A stretch of 64,000 bases of DNA from GCA-002050365 sp964237235 (GCA_964237235.1 CAXSGY010000002.1:62001-126000), one strand, 5' to 3'. Positions 24,536 through 34,038 are shown, numbered from the stretch's first letter. Notes: generated from the sequence alone by a model not told the origin. Program-made: numbers and translations.

Positions 24536-27500
24536 ATGCAATGGTTAGCTGAAATTTGTGTTAATCGTCCGGTTTTTGCGACCGTCATCGTATTGTTTCT
24601 GACGGTCATCGGCGGCTTTAGTTTTTTTACGCTCGGCGTTGACCGTTTTCCGCAGATTGATTTGCCGACCGTCACCGTCCAGACGACGAACACGGGCGCG
24701 GCTCCGCAGGAAATCGAGACCGAAGTGACCGACATCATCGAGGGCGCGGCGAATACGGTGACGGGAATTGACCAGATGACTTCCAGTTCGTCGCTCGGTC
24801 GCTCGCAGGTCACGATTACATTTTCGCTCGAAAAAGACCCGGAAGTGGCGACGCAGGAAGTGCGCGACAAAGTGAGCGGCGTGATTCGTCAGTTGCCGGA
24901 AAGCGCGGACGCGCCGATTGTCCAAAAATCCGATCCGAATTCGTCGCCTATTATTCAATACGCCATCAGCCGTCCCGGCTCGGTCGTTGATTTAACGCAG
25001 TTTGTCAGCAAAGAAATCCAGGAAAAAGTGCAAACCGTGGACGGTGTGGGCGACGTGCAGATTTACGGCGGGCGGACGCGCCAAATCAGAGTTTATCTCA
25101 ATCCGGACAAACTTCGCGCTTATAATCTATCGGTCACTGATGTCAACTCGGCGATTACGGCGCAGAATCAGGAATTGCCGAGCGGGCGTTTAAATGAAGG
25201 CGCGACGAGCGTGACCTTACGCACTTTGAGCAAGTTAACGACGGTCGAAGGCTTTAGCAGCATTATCGTCAAAAATCAGAACGGCTATCCGATTAAAATC
25301 AGCGATGTCGGGCGCGTCGAAAACACCGGCGCAGATCCGACCAGCTCGGTTTCATTGAACGGCAGCCCGGCGGTTTCGCTCGCCATCATCAAACAATCCG
25401 GCGCGAATACGGTCGCCGTCATCAACGGCGTAAAGCAAAAAATCGCGCAGCTGCAGCAAACTTTGCCGAAGGATATGCGAATCGGTGTGGTGCGCGACCA
25501 ATCGGAATTTATCGAAACTTCGCTGCACGCCATCGAAGAGCATCTGGTTCTCGGCGGAATTTTCGCCGCCGTGATCGTGTTTCTGTTTCTGTGGAATTTC
25601 CGCTCGACCTTAATCGCCGCGCTCGCCATTCCGACTTCGATTATCTCGGCGTTCGCCCTGATTGCCGCGCTCGGCTACACGCTCAATCAAATGACGATGC
25701 TCGCTTTGACTTTAATGGTCGGCATCGTCATTGATGACGCGATTGTCGTTTTGGAAAATATTTACCGCTTCGTCGAAGAAAAAGGAATGCATCCGTTTCA
25801 GGCGGCGATTGAAGGCACGCGCGAAATCGGTCTGGCGGTTTTAGCGACTACTTTGAGCCTGCTCGCCGTGTTTATTCCGGTCGGTTTTTTGACCGGCATC
25901 GTCGGCAGGTTTATGTCGTCGTTCGGTTTGACGAGCGCGGCAGCCATCGCCGTTTCCCTGATCGTTTCGTTCACTTTAACGCCGATGCTCGCGGCGCGCT
26001 GGATCAAGCCGAAAAAAGAAGAAATTGTCGAAGACGCGGAGACTTTTCGAGATGGTGACGCGGCGACCGAAGAAAGTCTAGAAATTCACGGCGACGGAAT
26101 GCTCGAGGCGGGCAACCGACACGAAATCCAAAATCCAAATTCCAAAACCCAAAATGAAAGTAAGGATTCGTGGTTTTACAGTAAAATTGACCGTTCCTAC
26201 ACCTGGCTTTTGAAAATCTCGATGCGCTTTCGTTGGGTGGTCGTCGGTTTGTGCGCGTTGGTGGTCGTCTCGATTTACCCGCTTTACAATTACGTCGGCA
26301 TCAACTTTTTGCCCGACGAGGACGAATCGCTTTTTCAAGTTTCGCTGCGCGCGCCGCAAGGCACGAGTCTGGCGGCGACGCAGAGCATTCTCGACCGTCT
26401 GGCGCGGGACATTCGTGAACAAATTCCGGGCGTTGACAACACTCTTGCTTTCACCGGCGCGGGCGGCGGCTCGCCGAATCAGGGCAATATCAACGTGCGT
26501 CTGCTCGCGCCCGACCAGCGCGAATTTTCGCAAGCCGATTTAATCAACAAAACGCGTGAAATTACAAAGAAATATCCGAAGCAGTATGTCATCGGCGTTT
26601 CGGGAACGTCGTCCATCGGCGCGAGTCTCGGCATCGGCGGGCGCGGCGGAACGAGCGGCATCGGTTTTTTTATCAGCGGTCCCGATATGGACAAGCTCGA
26701 TAATTTTTCTCAAAAACTGGTTGACCGTCTGAAACAAGATTCGAATTTCCGCGATGCCGACCGCTCGCTCGATTTGAGCAGCCCCGAACTGCAAATCGGC
26801 ATAGACCGCAACAAAGCCGCCGATTTAGGCGTGGCGACCGGCGCGGTCGCCCAGGCTTTGAACGTTTTCGCCAACGGTCAAAAAGTTTCGACCTATAGCG
26901 AAGGCACTGATTTATTCGACGTTTACGTGCAGGCGGACGAACCTTACCGGCGGACGCGCGACGATTTAAAAAATTTCACGGTTACGTCGTCTAAAGGCGG
27001 TTTAGTCGGCTTAGATCAGCTCGTCGCTTTCAAGGAAGACAAATCGGCGGCTTCCATCGCGCGGCTTAATCGTCAGCGGCAGGTGACGATTTCGGCGAGC
27101 GTCGCGCCGACCACTTCGGAAGCCGATGCGGTGAGGGTTTTGCAGCAATACGCGACCGATTTGAATATGGGACCCGAATATGCGACCGGCGTAACCGGAC
27201 AGTCGAAGGAACTCGCGCGGGCGACCAATTCGTTCGCGCTGGCTTTTCTTTTGTCGTTCGTCTTTATGTATCTGATTTTGGCGGCGCAGTTTGAGTCGTT
27301 CGTTCATCCGGTGACGATTCTGCTGACGCTGCCGCTTTCCGTGCCGTTCGCCCTGCTGTCTTCGTTGATCGCCGGGCAGCGTTTGAACATCTTTTCCGCG
27401 CTCGGCATTTTGCTTCTGTTCGGCATCGTCAAGAAAAACGCCATTTTGCAGATTGACCATACGAATCATTTACGTTCGACCGGAATGACGCGCTACGACG

Positions 27501-27883
27501 CGATTATTCAGGCGAACCGCGACCGCCTGCGACCGATTTTAATGACGACCATCGCGCTCGTCGCCGGAATGATTCCGCTGATCGTCGGCAGCGGCGCGGG
27601 CGCGGCGACCAACCGTTCAATCGGCATTCTGGTCGTCGGCGGTCAATCAATGTGTCTGCTTTTAACTTTGCTCGCCGTGCCGGTTTTTTATTCGCTGTTT
27701 GACGACGCGGCGGAATCGCACATTTGGAATCGGATTAGCGATAAATTCGGCGGAATCGCCGAACGTCTGAGACCGCTGCGCGAAAAACTGGCTGACGCGG
27801 CGACTCTGTTTACGCGCAAAAAACCTAACGCCGACGCGCCGACGGCGAAAAGAAATAAAACCGAGGAAGGCTATGCCGATTAA
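24536..27883 (+). CDS. RND multidrug efflux pump, HAE1/AcrB type (1115 aa)
   Basis: Family signatures: N-terminal WLAEICVNRPVFATVIVLFL, GVDRFPQIDLPTVTV, SSLGRSQVTITF, membrane segment 4 with LMVGIVIDDAIVVLENIYR (the two Asp of the proton relay), and FGIVKKNAILQIDH in the C-terminal half. Twelve membrane segments and two large periplasmic loops are expected. The cytoplasmic loop between segments 6 and 7 (about residues 495-555) is enlarged and contains a tandem heptamer DNA repeat in frame. The gene overlaps the following channel gene by 11 bp. Confidence 0.95.
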   Translation: MQWLAEICVNRPVFATVIVLFLTVIGGFSFFTLGVDRFPQIDLPTVTVQTTNTGAAPQEIETEVTDIIEGAANTVTGIDQMTSSSSLGRSQVTITFSLEKDPEVATQEVRDKVSGVIRQLPESADAPIVQKSDPNSSPIIQYAISRPGSVVDLTQFVSKEIQEKVQTVDGVGDVQIYGGRTRQIRVYLNPDKLRAYNLSVTDVNSAITAQNQELPSGRLNEGATSVTLRTLSKLTTVEGFSSIIVKNQNGYPIKISDVGRVENTGADPTSSVSLNGSPAVSLAIIKQSGANTVAVINGVKQKIAQLQQTLPKDMRIGVVRDQSEFIETSLHAIEEHLVLGGIFAAVIVFLFLWNFRSTLIAALAIPTSIISAFALIAALGYTLNQMTMLALTLMVGIVIDDAIVVLENIYRFVEEKGMHPFQAAIEGTREIGLAVLATTLSLLAVFIPVGFLTGIVGRFMSSFGLTSAAAIAVSLIVSFTLTPMLAARWIKPKKEEIVEDAETFRDGDAATEESLEIHGDGMLEAGNRHEIQNPNSKTQNESKDSWFYSKIDRSYTWLLKISMRFRWVVVGLCALVVVSIYPLYNYVGINFLPDEDESLFQVSLRAPQGTSLAATQSILDRLARDIREQIPGVDNTLAFTGAGGGSPNQGNINVRLLAPDQREFSQADLINKTREITKKYPKQYVIGVSGTSSIGASLGIGGRGGTSGIGFFISGPDMDKLDNFSQKLVDRLKQDSNFRDADRSLDLSSPELQIGIDRNKAADLGVATGAVAQALNVFANGQKVSTYSEGTDLFDVYVQADEPYRRTRDDLKNFTVTSSKGGLVGLDQLVAFKEDKSAASIARLNRQRQVTISASVAPTTSEADAVRVLQQYATDLNMGPEYATGVTGQSKELARATNSFALAFLLSFVFMYLILAAQFESFVHPVTILLTLPLSVPFALLSSLIAGQRLNIFSALGILLLFGIVKKNAILQIDHTNHLRSTGMTRYDAIIQANRDRLRPILMTTIALVAGMIPLIVGSGAGAATNRSIGILVVGGQSMCLLLTLLAVPVFYSLFDDAAESHIWNRISDKFGGIAERLRPLREKLADAATLFTRKKPNADAPTAKRNKTEEGYAD
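26124..26158 (+). repeat. Five tandem heptamers inside the RND pump gene
   Basis: AAATCCA, AAATCCA, AATTCCA, AAACCCA, AAATGAA in direct succession. They encode EIQNPNSKTQNE in a cytoplasmic loop and keep the frame. They resemble the intergenic heptamer repeats of the window in form though not in sequence. Confidence 0.8.
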
Positions 27884-30098
27884 AATTAAAATGAAAAATT
27901 TGTTTTCTTTTCATTCTTTTTTCGCTCTCCGCGCATATTTCAAATCGCCGATTGCGTGCTTGCTCGCTGTGTTCGCGGTTTTAATTTTGTTGGTCGGCTC
28001 ATTATCGGCGCAAACTACGCCGCCGGTCACCGCGCCCGCCACTCCGCGGGCGACACCACCGCCGACGCAGCCGACCGAAGTGCAGCAGCAAAACACGCCG
28101 CCGCAGCGACAACAACCGACGCAGCCCGGACAAACGACCAACACGCAAACCCAAACCCAGCAGACGCAGACGCAGCAACAGCAAGTTCCGAGGCAGCCGC
28201 AAACGCCGAACACGACGAGTCCGACGACGCTGCAAAATCAAACGAATCAACCGGCGCAGACGCAGACCCAAACGCAGACGACACAGACGACCACGACGAC
28301 AAATCCGAACGTGACCACCACGACACCGACTTCAAACGTCGGCACTTCGGGCGGTGTCGCGCCCGCCGTGCTGCCCGACGATCCGCCGCCGGTCGCGCCG
28401 AATTTTGAAGCTCCGGTGCGCCCTCTGCCGACCGCCGACCGCGTCGGCGTTGACGTTGCCGACCAGCTTCCGCTGTCTTTGCAGGAAGCGATCACGCTCG
28501 CTCTGCAAAACAACAACGATATAGACACGGCTAAAATCAGCGTGCAAATGGCGGAATTCGATCTGCGCGCGGCACGCGGCGTTTACGATCCGGTTTTTAC
28601 GACGGAGAATTATTACGAGCGGCGCACGACCCCGACCGCTTCGACCATCGGCGGCGCGACCGGCAACGGTTCGGTCACGCAGACGAGCCTCGTCAACGGC
28701 TTCAACATCACGGGTTTCTCACCGCGCGCGGGCGGTTTGTATCAAGCCGATTATTCGGGTTCGAGAACGACGACCAACAACCAGAACGCGACCTTGAATC
28801 CGCAGTTCCCGACGGTTGGAACTTTCACATACACGCAACCGCTCTGGCGGGGTCTGCGCTTCGACAATAACCGCCGGACGATTGAAATCGCCAAGAAAAA
28901 TCTCAGCCTGACCGACGCGCAGTTTCGCCAGAAAGCCATCGAGACCATCGCGCAGGTTGAATCGGCTTACTGGGATTTAATCTTCGCGCTCAGGAATTTG
29001 CAGGTACAGATTGATGCCGTCAAACAAGCCCGCACGCAGCTCGAAAGCAATCAGAGACTCGTCCAGAAGGGCGTTCTCGCGCCGATTGAAATCGTCGCCG
29101 CCAACACGCAAATCACTTCATTCGAGCAGAACGTTTACACGGCGCAGGAAACGGTGACGCAAGCCGAAAATATTTTGAAAACGTTGATGCTGCCTGACCG
29201 CAGCGATGCAATTTGGAAACGCGCGCTCGTTCCGGTTTCGCCGGTTGACGTGGAAATTCCGCGCCCGTCGCTCGACACAGCGATTACCGACGCGCTCGCC
29301 AACCGGCAGGAACTTTCTCAATTAAAAACGAACGCCGAAATCAACAAAATCAACGAACGTTATTACCGCGATTTGACCAAGCCGCAAATTGATCTGGTCG
29401 GCAGCTACACGGGCAACGGACTTGCCGGAACATCAGTTCCGCGCGTCGGCAATTCGACGACTTCGGCTTTGACGACGCGCGTCAATGAATTGTCCGCCCT
29501 CGCCAATTTGCCGCTTTTAACGACGACCACGACAAACGCGGCTGTTCCGCCGAATCTCGTCGGCGGCTATATCAAATCTTTGTCGAATTTAGTGACGGCT
29601 GATTATCCGACGTTTCGCGTCGGTGTCAATGTTTCCCTGCCGTTCGGCAACCGCACCGCAAAAGCGAATCTCGGCAGAACTTTAGTCGAAGCCGACCAGA
29701 TTAAAAATCAGCAGGCGCAACAGGAACAAACCATCGAATCCGAAGTCAGAAACGCTTTGCAGGCTCTGCGCTCTTCCGAAGCGCGTCTGCAGGCGGCGAT
29801 TGCGACCCGCCAATCAGCCGAACAACTATTTGAAAGCGAGCAACGCCAGTTTCGCGCCGGAACATCGACGGTTTTTCTCATTCAGCAACGTCAAATTACG
29901 CTCGTCACGGCGCGCAGCATCGAGCTGCAGGCGCAGACGCTTTTAAACAAAGCCGTCTCCGATTTTCAACGCGCGACCGGCACGACGCTCTCCGCCAACA
30001 GCGTCGAAATTACCGACCAAATCATTGACGAACGATTTAAATTCAAACGCCGGATTGATTTCGGCTCGCGGATTTTTACGGCGAAAAGGGACGAATAA
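27873..30098 (+). CDS. TolC-family outer-membrane efflux protein with Pro/Thr/Gln-rich insert (741 aa)
   Basis: A signal peptide ends near ...LVGSLSAQ. Residues 50-175 are a low-complexity Pro/Thr/Gln region (repeated TQTQ and PTQP units) before the TolC fold. Two outer-membrane-factor repeats follow: LPLSLQEAITLALQNNNDID, ARGVYDPVFT, then FRVGVNVSLPFGNRTAKANL and VRNALQALRSSEARL. AGGAAGG precedes ATG 27873, and it overlaps the pump gene by 11 bp, so the three genes form one operon. The low-complexity region probably lies in the periplasm and is much longer than in typical TolC. Confidence 0.93.
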   Translation: MPIKIKMKNLFSFHSFFALRAYFKSPIACLLAVFAVLILLVGSLSAQTTPPVTAPATPRATPPPTQPTEVQQQNTPPQRQQPTQPGQTTNTQTQTQQTQTQQQQVPRQPQTPNTTSPTTLQNQTNQPAQTQTQTQTTQTTTTTNPNVTTTTPTSNVGTSGGVAPAVLPDDPPPVAPNFEAPVRPLPTADRVGVDVADQLPLSLQEAITLALQNNNDIDTAKISVQMAEFDLRAARGVYDPVFTTENYYERRTTPTASTIGGATGNGSVTQTSLVNGFNITGFSPRAGGLYQADYSGSRTTTNNQNATLNPQFPTVGTFTYTQPLWRGLRFDNNRRTIEIAKKNLSLTDAQFRQKAIETIAQVESAYWDLIFALRNLQVQIDAVKQARTQLESNQRLVQKGVLAPIEIVAANTQITSFEQNVYTAQETVTQAENILKTLMLPDRSDAIWKRALVPVSPVDVEIPRPSLDTAITDALANRQELSQLKTNAEINKINERYYRDLTKPQIDLVGSYTGNGLAGTSVPRVGNSTTSALTTRVNELSALANLPLLTTTTTNAAVPPNLVGGYIKSLSNLVTADYPTFRVGVNVSLPFGNRTAKANLGRTLVEADQIKNQQAQQEQTIESEVRNALQALRSSEARLQAAIATRQSAEQLFESEQRQFRAGTSTVFLIQQRQITLVTARSIELQAQTLLNKAVSDFQRATGTTLSANSVEITDQIIDERFKFKRRIDFGSRIFTAKRDE

Positions 30099-30205
30099 AA
30101 TATTTTATGCTTAGGAGGCGGATTGTAGATTTAGCGAGAAGGATCGTTCCAAACAATCTTTGGACACAATTTTAGTGTTTCCCTTCATTTGCCGCAATTA
30201 TTTTA

Positions 30206-30454
30206 TTGCCGGCGGGACTTATATTTTTTCGACTGTGTGAATTTTTCGGAATTTACGAGCCGAGAGGAATACAGATGCTAATGGTATTTTCCGTGATTTT
30301 TGGAATCGTCAACGGAACTTCAACTCTTCTGTTGATAAATAAAACTCAACTCTCATTAAAAAATTTACGATTTGCGAAATGGCTGGCGAGATTTTCGATA
30401 GTTTCGCCAATCTTATTTTTGTTGATTTTATTTTGGATTTTTAGTCATCCTTGA
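30206..30454 (+). CDS. Possible small membrane protein (82 aa)
   Basis: Two or three hydrophobic segments (LMVFSVIFGIVNGTSTLLLI, FSIVSPILFLLILFWIF) with a basic loop between them. The only early start is TTG at 30206 and no ribosome binding site is visible; ATG at 30275 is an alternative. Could be a true small membrane protein or a decayed remnant. No family recognised. Confidence 0.4.
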   Translation: MPAGLIFFRLCEFFGIYEPRGIQMLMVFSVIFGIVNGTSTLLLINKTQLSLKNLRFAKWLARFSIVSPILFLLILFWIFSHP

Positions 30455-30496
30455 TTTAATAAAATCAACTCCAGATTTAAAAAATCCGTTGTAATT

Positions 30497-30525
30497 TTGA
30501 CACGTCAGCCGTTAAAAGCTAAAAT
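30497..30525 (+). promoter_or_regulatory. Sigma-70-type promoter of metK
   Basis: TTGACA (30497-30502), 17-nt spacer, TAAAAT (30520-30525). The leader of about 55 nt ends with AGAAGGAG before the TTG start. No SAM riboswitch pattern is visible. Confidence 0.7.
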
Positions 30526-30587
30526 CACCCTTTTGTTATCTTTTCCCAAGATTCAAATTTTATTTATAGAAGGAGTTACAAACTATT

Positions 30588-31745
30588 TTGAGTAACGGAA
30601 AATTTTTATTCACTTCGGAATCTGTCACCGAAGGACATCCCGACAAAATCGCCGACCAGATTTCCGACGCGGTGCTTGATGCCATTCTGGAACAAGACCC
30701 GACCGGACGAGTCGCCTGCGAAACCCTTGTCACGACCGGTCTCGCCGTCATCGCCGGTGAAATTACGACGAACGCCCGCGTCAATTATAAACAAATCGTC
30801 CGCGATACGATTAACGACATCGGTTATAACGATGCCAGTTACGGTTACGACTGCAACACTCTGAGCGTGATGGACGCGGTCGGCACGCAGTCGCCGGACA
30901 TCGCGCAGGGCGTGGACACGGGCGGCGCGGGCGACCAGGGTTTAATGTTCGGTTTTGCCTGTAACGAAACCAAAGAACTGATGCCTCTGCCGATTCAATT
31001 GGCGCACAATCTGACGCGCCGTCTTTCGGAAGTTCGGCGCAGCGGTGAATTGAATTATCTGCGCCCGGACGGAAAATCGCAGGTCACGATTGAATACCGC
31101 GACGGCAAACCGTTCCGCGTCGAAGCCGTCGTTATCTCGACGCAGCACGCCGAAGACGTAACGACCGAACAGCTTCGCGCAGACATCCTGGAAAAAGTTA
31201 TCAAAGCGACCGTTCCGGCTGACCTTTTAGATGAAGATACGAAATATCACATCAACCCGACCGGACGATTTGTCGTCGGCGGTCCGATGGGCGATGCCGG
31301 TTTGACCGGTCGCAAAATCATCGTTGACACATACGGCGGTTACGCTCCGCACGGCGGCGGCGCGTTTTCGGGTAAAGACCCGACGAAAGTTGACCGCTCG
31401 GCGGCATATATGGCGCGTTACATCGCCAAAAATATCGTCGCGGCTGGTCTGGCAGACAAATGCACCGTGCAGTTAGCTTACGCCATCGGCGTTGCCGAGC
31501 CGGTTTCGGTTCTGGTGGACACGCACGGCACGGGACAGGTGGACGAGGACAAACTCGCCGAAACGGTTCGCAAAAACTTTGAATTAACGCCGGAAGGCAT
31601 TATCGAAACGCTCGATTTGCGCCGCCCGATTTTCAAGGCGACCGCCAAATTCGGACATTTCGGACGCACGAACGACGAATTTACCTGGGAAAAAACCGAC
31701 AAAGCCGACGCTCTGCTCAACGCAGTCAGCGCGTCCGCCAACTAA
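30588..31745 (+). CDS. metK: S-adenosylmethionine synthase
   Basis: Makes SAM from methionine and ATP. Signatures: FTSESVTEGHPDKIADQISD near the N-terminus, GAGDQGLMFGFACNE (ATP-binding), and GGGAFSGKDPTKVDRSAAY. Full length at 385 residues. TTG start 6 nt or so after AGAAGGAG. ahcY follows, completing part of the methyl cycle, though a palindromic repeat of 85 bp lies between. Confidence 0.98.
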   Translation: MSNGKFLFTSESVTEGHPDKIADQISDAVLDAILEQDPTGRVACETLVTTGLAVIAGEITTNARVNYKQIVRDTINDIGYNDASYGYDCNTLSVMDAVGTQSPDIAQGVDTGGAGDQGLMFGFACNETKELMPLPIQLAHNLTRRLSEVRRSGELNYLRPDGKSQVTIEYRDGKPFRVEAVVISTQHAEDVTTEQLRADILEKVIKATVPADLLDEDTKYHINPTGRFVVGGPMGDAGLTGRKIIVDTYGGYAPHGGGAFSGKDPTKVDRSAAYMARYIAKNIVAAGLADKCTVQLAYAIGVAEPVSVLVDTHGTGQVDEDKLAETVRKNFELTPEGIIETLDLRRPIFKATAKFGHFGRTNDEFTWEKTDKADALLNAVSASAN

Positions 31746-31748
31746 TTT

Positions 31749-31835
31749 GAAGTGAAAAAGCCGAAAAGTGAAAAAGTGAAAAAGTGAATTTTCATTCACC
31801 CGAAACTTTTTCACTTTTAACCTTTTTCACTTTTA
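31749..31835. repeat. Palindromic AAAAAGTG tandem repeat between metK and ahcY
   Basis: Left arm repeats AGTGAAAA units (31751-31789), right arm CTTTTTCAC units (31807-31834). The unit here is close to eight bases. Same architecture as the heptamer palindromes elsewhere. It may attenuate ahcY relative to metK. Confidence 0.8.
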
Positions 31836-31876
31836 TAAAACTATAAAACAAAACTATGGCTAAAGAAGGAATTTCA

Positions 31877-33133
31877 ATGGAATACGATATTAAAGACATC
31901 AACCTTGCGCCGCAAGGCAAACAGAGAATCGAATGGGCAGACCGCGAAATGCCCGTTCTGCGTTTAATCCGCGAGCGTTTCGAGCAGGAAAAACCGCTCG
32001 AAGGCGTGAAGCTCGTTGCCTGCGCTCATATCACGACCGAAACGGCGAACCTTGCGAGAACTTTGCAAGCCGGCGGCGCGGAAGCGATTTTAATCGCGTC
32101 GAATCCGCTTTCGACGCAGGACGATGTTGCCGCGTCGCTCGTCGCCGATTGGGGCATTCCGGTTTTTGCGATGAAGGGCGAATCAACCGACACATATATG
32201 CGCCACGTTCGTATGGCTCTCGAATCGAACCCGAACATCATCATTGACGACGGCTCGGATGTCGTGGCGACGATGTTGAAGGAAAAACCGGAACTCGCGC
32301 AGACGATTATCGGCACGACCGAAGAAACGACGACGGGTATTGTTCGCTTGCAAGCGATGGTCAAAGCCGGAGTTTTAAATTTCCCGGCGATGGCGGTCAA
32401 TGACGCGCAAACCAAACATTTCTTCGATAACCGATACGGCACCGGGCAATCAACACTCGACGGCATTATCCGCGCGACGAACATTCTGCTCGCCGGAAAA
32501 AATTTCGTCGTCGTCGGCTACGGCTGGTGCGGCAAAGGCTGCGCGATGCGCGCCCGCGGTTTAGGCGCAAATGTCATCGTCACCGAAATTGATCCGATCA
32601 AAGCCATCGAAGCCGTGATGGACGGTTTTCGCGTAATGCCGATGTCGGAAGCCTGCAAAATCGGCGATTTCTTCGTCACGGTAACGGGCAACCGTCACGT
32701 CATTGACAAAGAACATTTTGAAACGATGAAAGACGGCGCAATTGTCGCCAACAGCGGACACTTCGATTTGGAATTGAATCTCGAAGCCTTAAAGGAAATG
32801 TCAACCGAAGTCGCCAACCGCCGCCCTTTCGTCGAAGAATACCTCGGCAAAAACGGCAAATCGGTCATCGTTCTCGGCGAAGGTCGCTTGATTAATTTAG
32901 CCGCCGCCGAAGGTCATCCGGCAAGCGTGATGGATATGTCTTTCGCCAATCAAGCGCTGTCGGCTGAATATCTCGTTAAAAACAAAGGCAAATTAGAAAA
33001 AGGCGTACACGTTCTGCCCGCCGAAGTCGATCAGGAAATTGCTTCCCTGAAACTCCGCGCGCTCGGCATTTCGATTGACACTTTAACGCCCGAAATGCTC
33101 GAATATATGACGAGCTGGGAAACCGGAACTTAA
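31877..33133 (+). CDS. ahcY: Adenosylhomocysteinase
   Basis: Hydrolyses S-adenosylhomocysteine to adenosine and homocysteine. NAD-binding VVVGYGWCGKGCAMRARG lies mid-protein; the N-terminus MEYDIKDINLAPQGKQRIEW is the family's usual start. I choose ATG 31877, 6 nt after AAGGA, rather than ATG 31856. The C-terminus TPEMLEYMTSWETGT is complete but lacks the KPDHYRY-type end seen in many eukaryotic-type enzymes. Confidence 0.97.
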   Translation: MEYDIKDINLAPQGKQRIEWADREMPVLRLIRERFEQEKPLEGVKLVACAHITTETANLARTLQAGGAEAILIASNPLSTQDDVAASLVADWGIPVFAMKGESTDTYMRHVRMALESNPNIIIDDGSDVVATMLKEKPELAQTIIGTTEETTTGIVRLQAMVKAGVLNFPAMAVNDAQTKHFFDNRYGTGQSTLDGIIRATNILLAGKNFVVVGYGWCGKGCAMRARGLGANVIVTEIDPIKAIEAVMDGFRVMPMSEACKIGDFFVTVTGNRHVIDKEHFETMKDGAIVANSGHFDLELNLEALKEMSTEVANRRPFVEEYLGKNGKSVIVLGEGRLINLAAAEGHPASVMDMSFANQALSAEYLVKNKGKLEKGVHVLPAEVDQEIASLKLRALGISIDTLTPEMLEYMTSWETGT

Positions 33134-33153
33134 TCGTTTTTTTCAGTAAAAAC

Positions 33154-33188
33154 TCGTCAGCCGCGACAATATTCGTTCGCGGCTGACG
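33154..33188 (+). terminator. Hairpin after ahcY
   Basis: CGTCAGCCGCG pairs with CGCGGCTGACG around a 13-nt loop, 20 bp after the ahcY stop. The T tract is weak. Confidence 0.65.
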
Positions 33189-33191
33189 ACT

Positions 33192-33305
33192 TTATGACGA
33201 TTGGGATACTATTGAAGCGAAACCTGCGCCAAGTCCGTTTAAATTTGCCACACAACTCGATCACTAAGTCGCTGTTTCGCCTTCACGTCCATTGATTTGT
33301 TATGC
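33192..33305 (-). repeat. attC site 0, degenerate, distal end of cassette array
   Basis: The right half is intact (GTTTCGCC.TCACGTCCATTGAT, then R' GTTATGC at 33299-33305). The left half is eroded (TTATGACGATTGGGATACTA in place of the usual AACGATTGAGATGACGTG). It closes the last cassette, whose toxin gene stop codon lies inside the R' box. Confidence 0.65.
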
Positions 33306-33641
33306 CCCGCCAATAATTTCATTCAACCCTTCGATAATTGTTTCTAATTCTTCATCTGAGGCTGAACCAATTTTCTTGCCAAGCCGCTGAGTCGAAAGTG
33401 TCCGAATCTGGCTGATTTTTACCCACGATTTTTTCGGCAAACTTGAGTCGGAAAGTTCAAACGTCAGTGGAAAACTTGCGCTCGGTTGCTGGCTCGTGAG
33501 GACAACGGCGATAACTGTTCCCGAACGGTCATTAAAAATGTCCTCGCTCAAAACCAATACGGGACGCGAACCGGATTGCTCGTGTCCAAGCGTCGGGTCA
33601 AGACTAGCCCAAATAACGTCGCCTCTTAGTATTCGAGCCAT
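33300..33641 (-). CDS. MazF/PemK-type toxin (cassette 12)
   Basis: MazF fold signatures: LRGDVIWASLDPTLGHEQSG, RPVLVLSEDIFN, VIAVVLTSQ, KKSWVKISQIRTLSTQRLGK. Family members are sequence-specific ribonucleases held inactive by an antitoxin. It overlaps the antitoxin gene by 16 bp, and its stop lies within the attC core. Complete at 113 residues. Confidence 0.88.
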   Translation of the reverse strand: MARILRGDVIWASLDPTLGHEQSGSRPVLVLSEDIFNDRSGTVIAVVLTSQQPSASFPLTFELSDSSLPKKSWVKISQIRTLSTQRLGKKIGSASDEELETIIEGLNEIIGGA

Positions 33642-33868
33642 TCTTCCGCTTCACTCGCTAATCCTAAATCGGCTAAAGATTGTTCTTCGGTTTTGTTTAA
33701 TTTGGCACATTCACGCGCTAGGCGGTTACTGTCAAGACGCAAAACTTTTTCTTCGACAGCGGACTGAACGGCTTGGCTGCGATTTGAGAAGACACGTTCT
33801 TTGACAAGGCGGTCAACTTTCTTTAAAAGATTTGATTCGATAGAAATTGTAACTTTAGCAACGCCCAT
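33626..33868 (-). CDS. Ribbon-helix-helix antitoxin (cassette 12, 80 aa)
   Basis: The N-terminus VAKVTISIESNLLKKVDRLV, then NRSQAVQSAVEEKV is a ribbon-helix-helix DNA-binding motif, and the acidic C-terminus would wrap the toxin. ATG at 33868 is chosen because the open frame upstream runs into attC site 1. Antitoxin precedes toxin with a 16-bp overlap, typical for mazEF-like pairs; such pairs stabilise cassette arrays. Confidence 0.82.
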   Translation of the reverse strand: MGVAKVTISIESNLLKKVDRLVKERVFSNRSQAVQSAVEEKVLRLDSNRLARECAKLNKTEEQSLADLGLASEAEEWLEY

Positions 33869-33925
33869 AATAAAAGTAATACTATTAGTCACACCAAAAG
33901 TCAATTTCGATTTCAAAGAATAGTG

Positions 33926-34038
33926 GCATAACGATTGAGATGACGTGGGGCAAAACCAGCCACGCGCAAGTTTCACCTTAACCAGAAAAGATTTTAAAGA
34001 GAAGCTGTTTCGCCCTCACGTCCATTGATTTGTTCGGC
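33926..34038 (-). repeat. attC site 1
   Basis: R'' GCATAAC, spacer GATTGAG, L'' ATGACGTG, stem GGGGCAAAACC, then complementary TTTCGCCC, TCACGTCCAT, spacer TGATTT and R' GTTCGGC. It ends the BrnT-type cassette. Confidence 0.85.

Noticed and set aside
30455..30587. SAM riboswitch before metK
   Set aside because: The leader is too short and lacks the conserved stem pattern; an ordinary sigma-70-type promoter accounts for the region.
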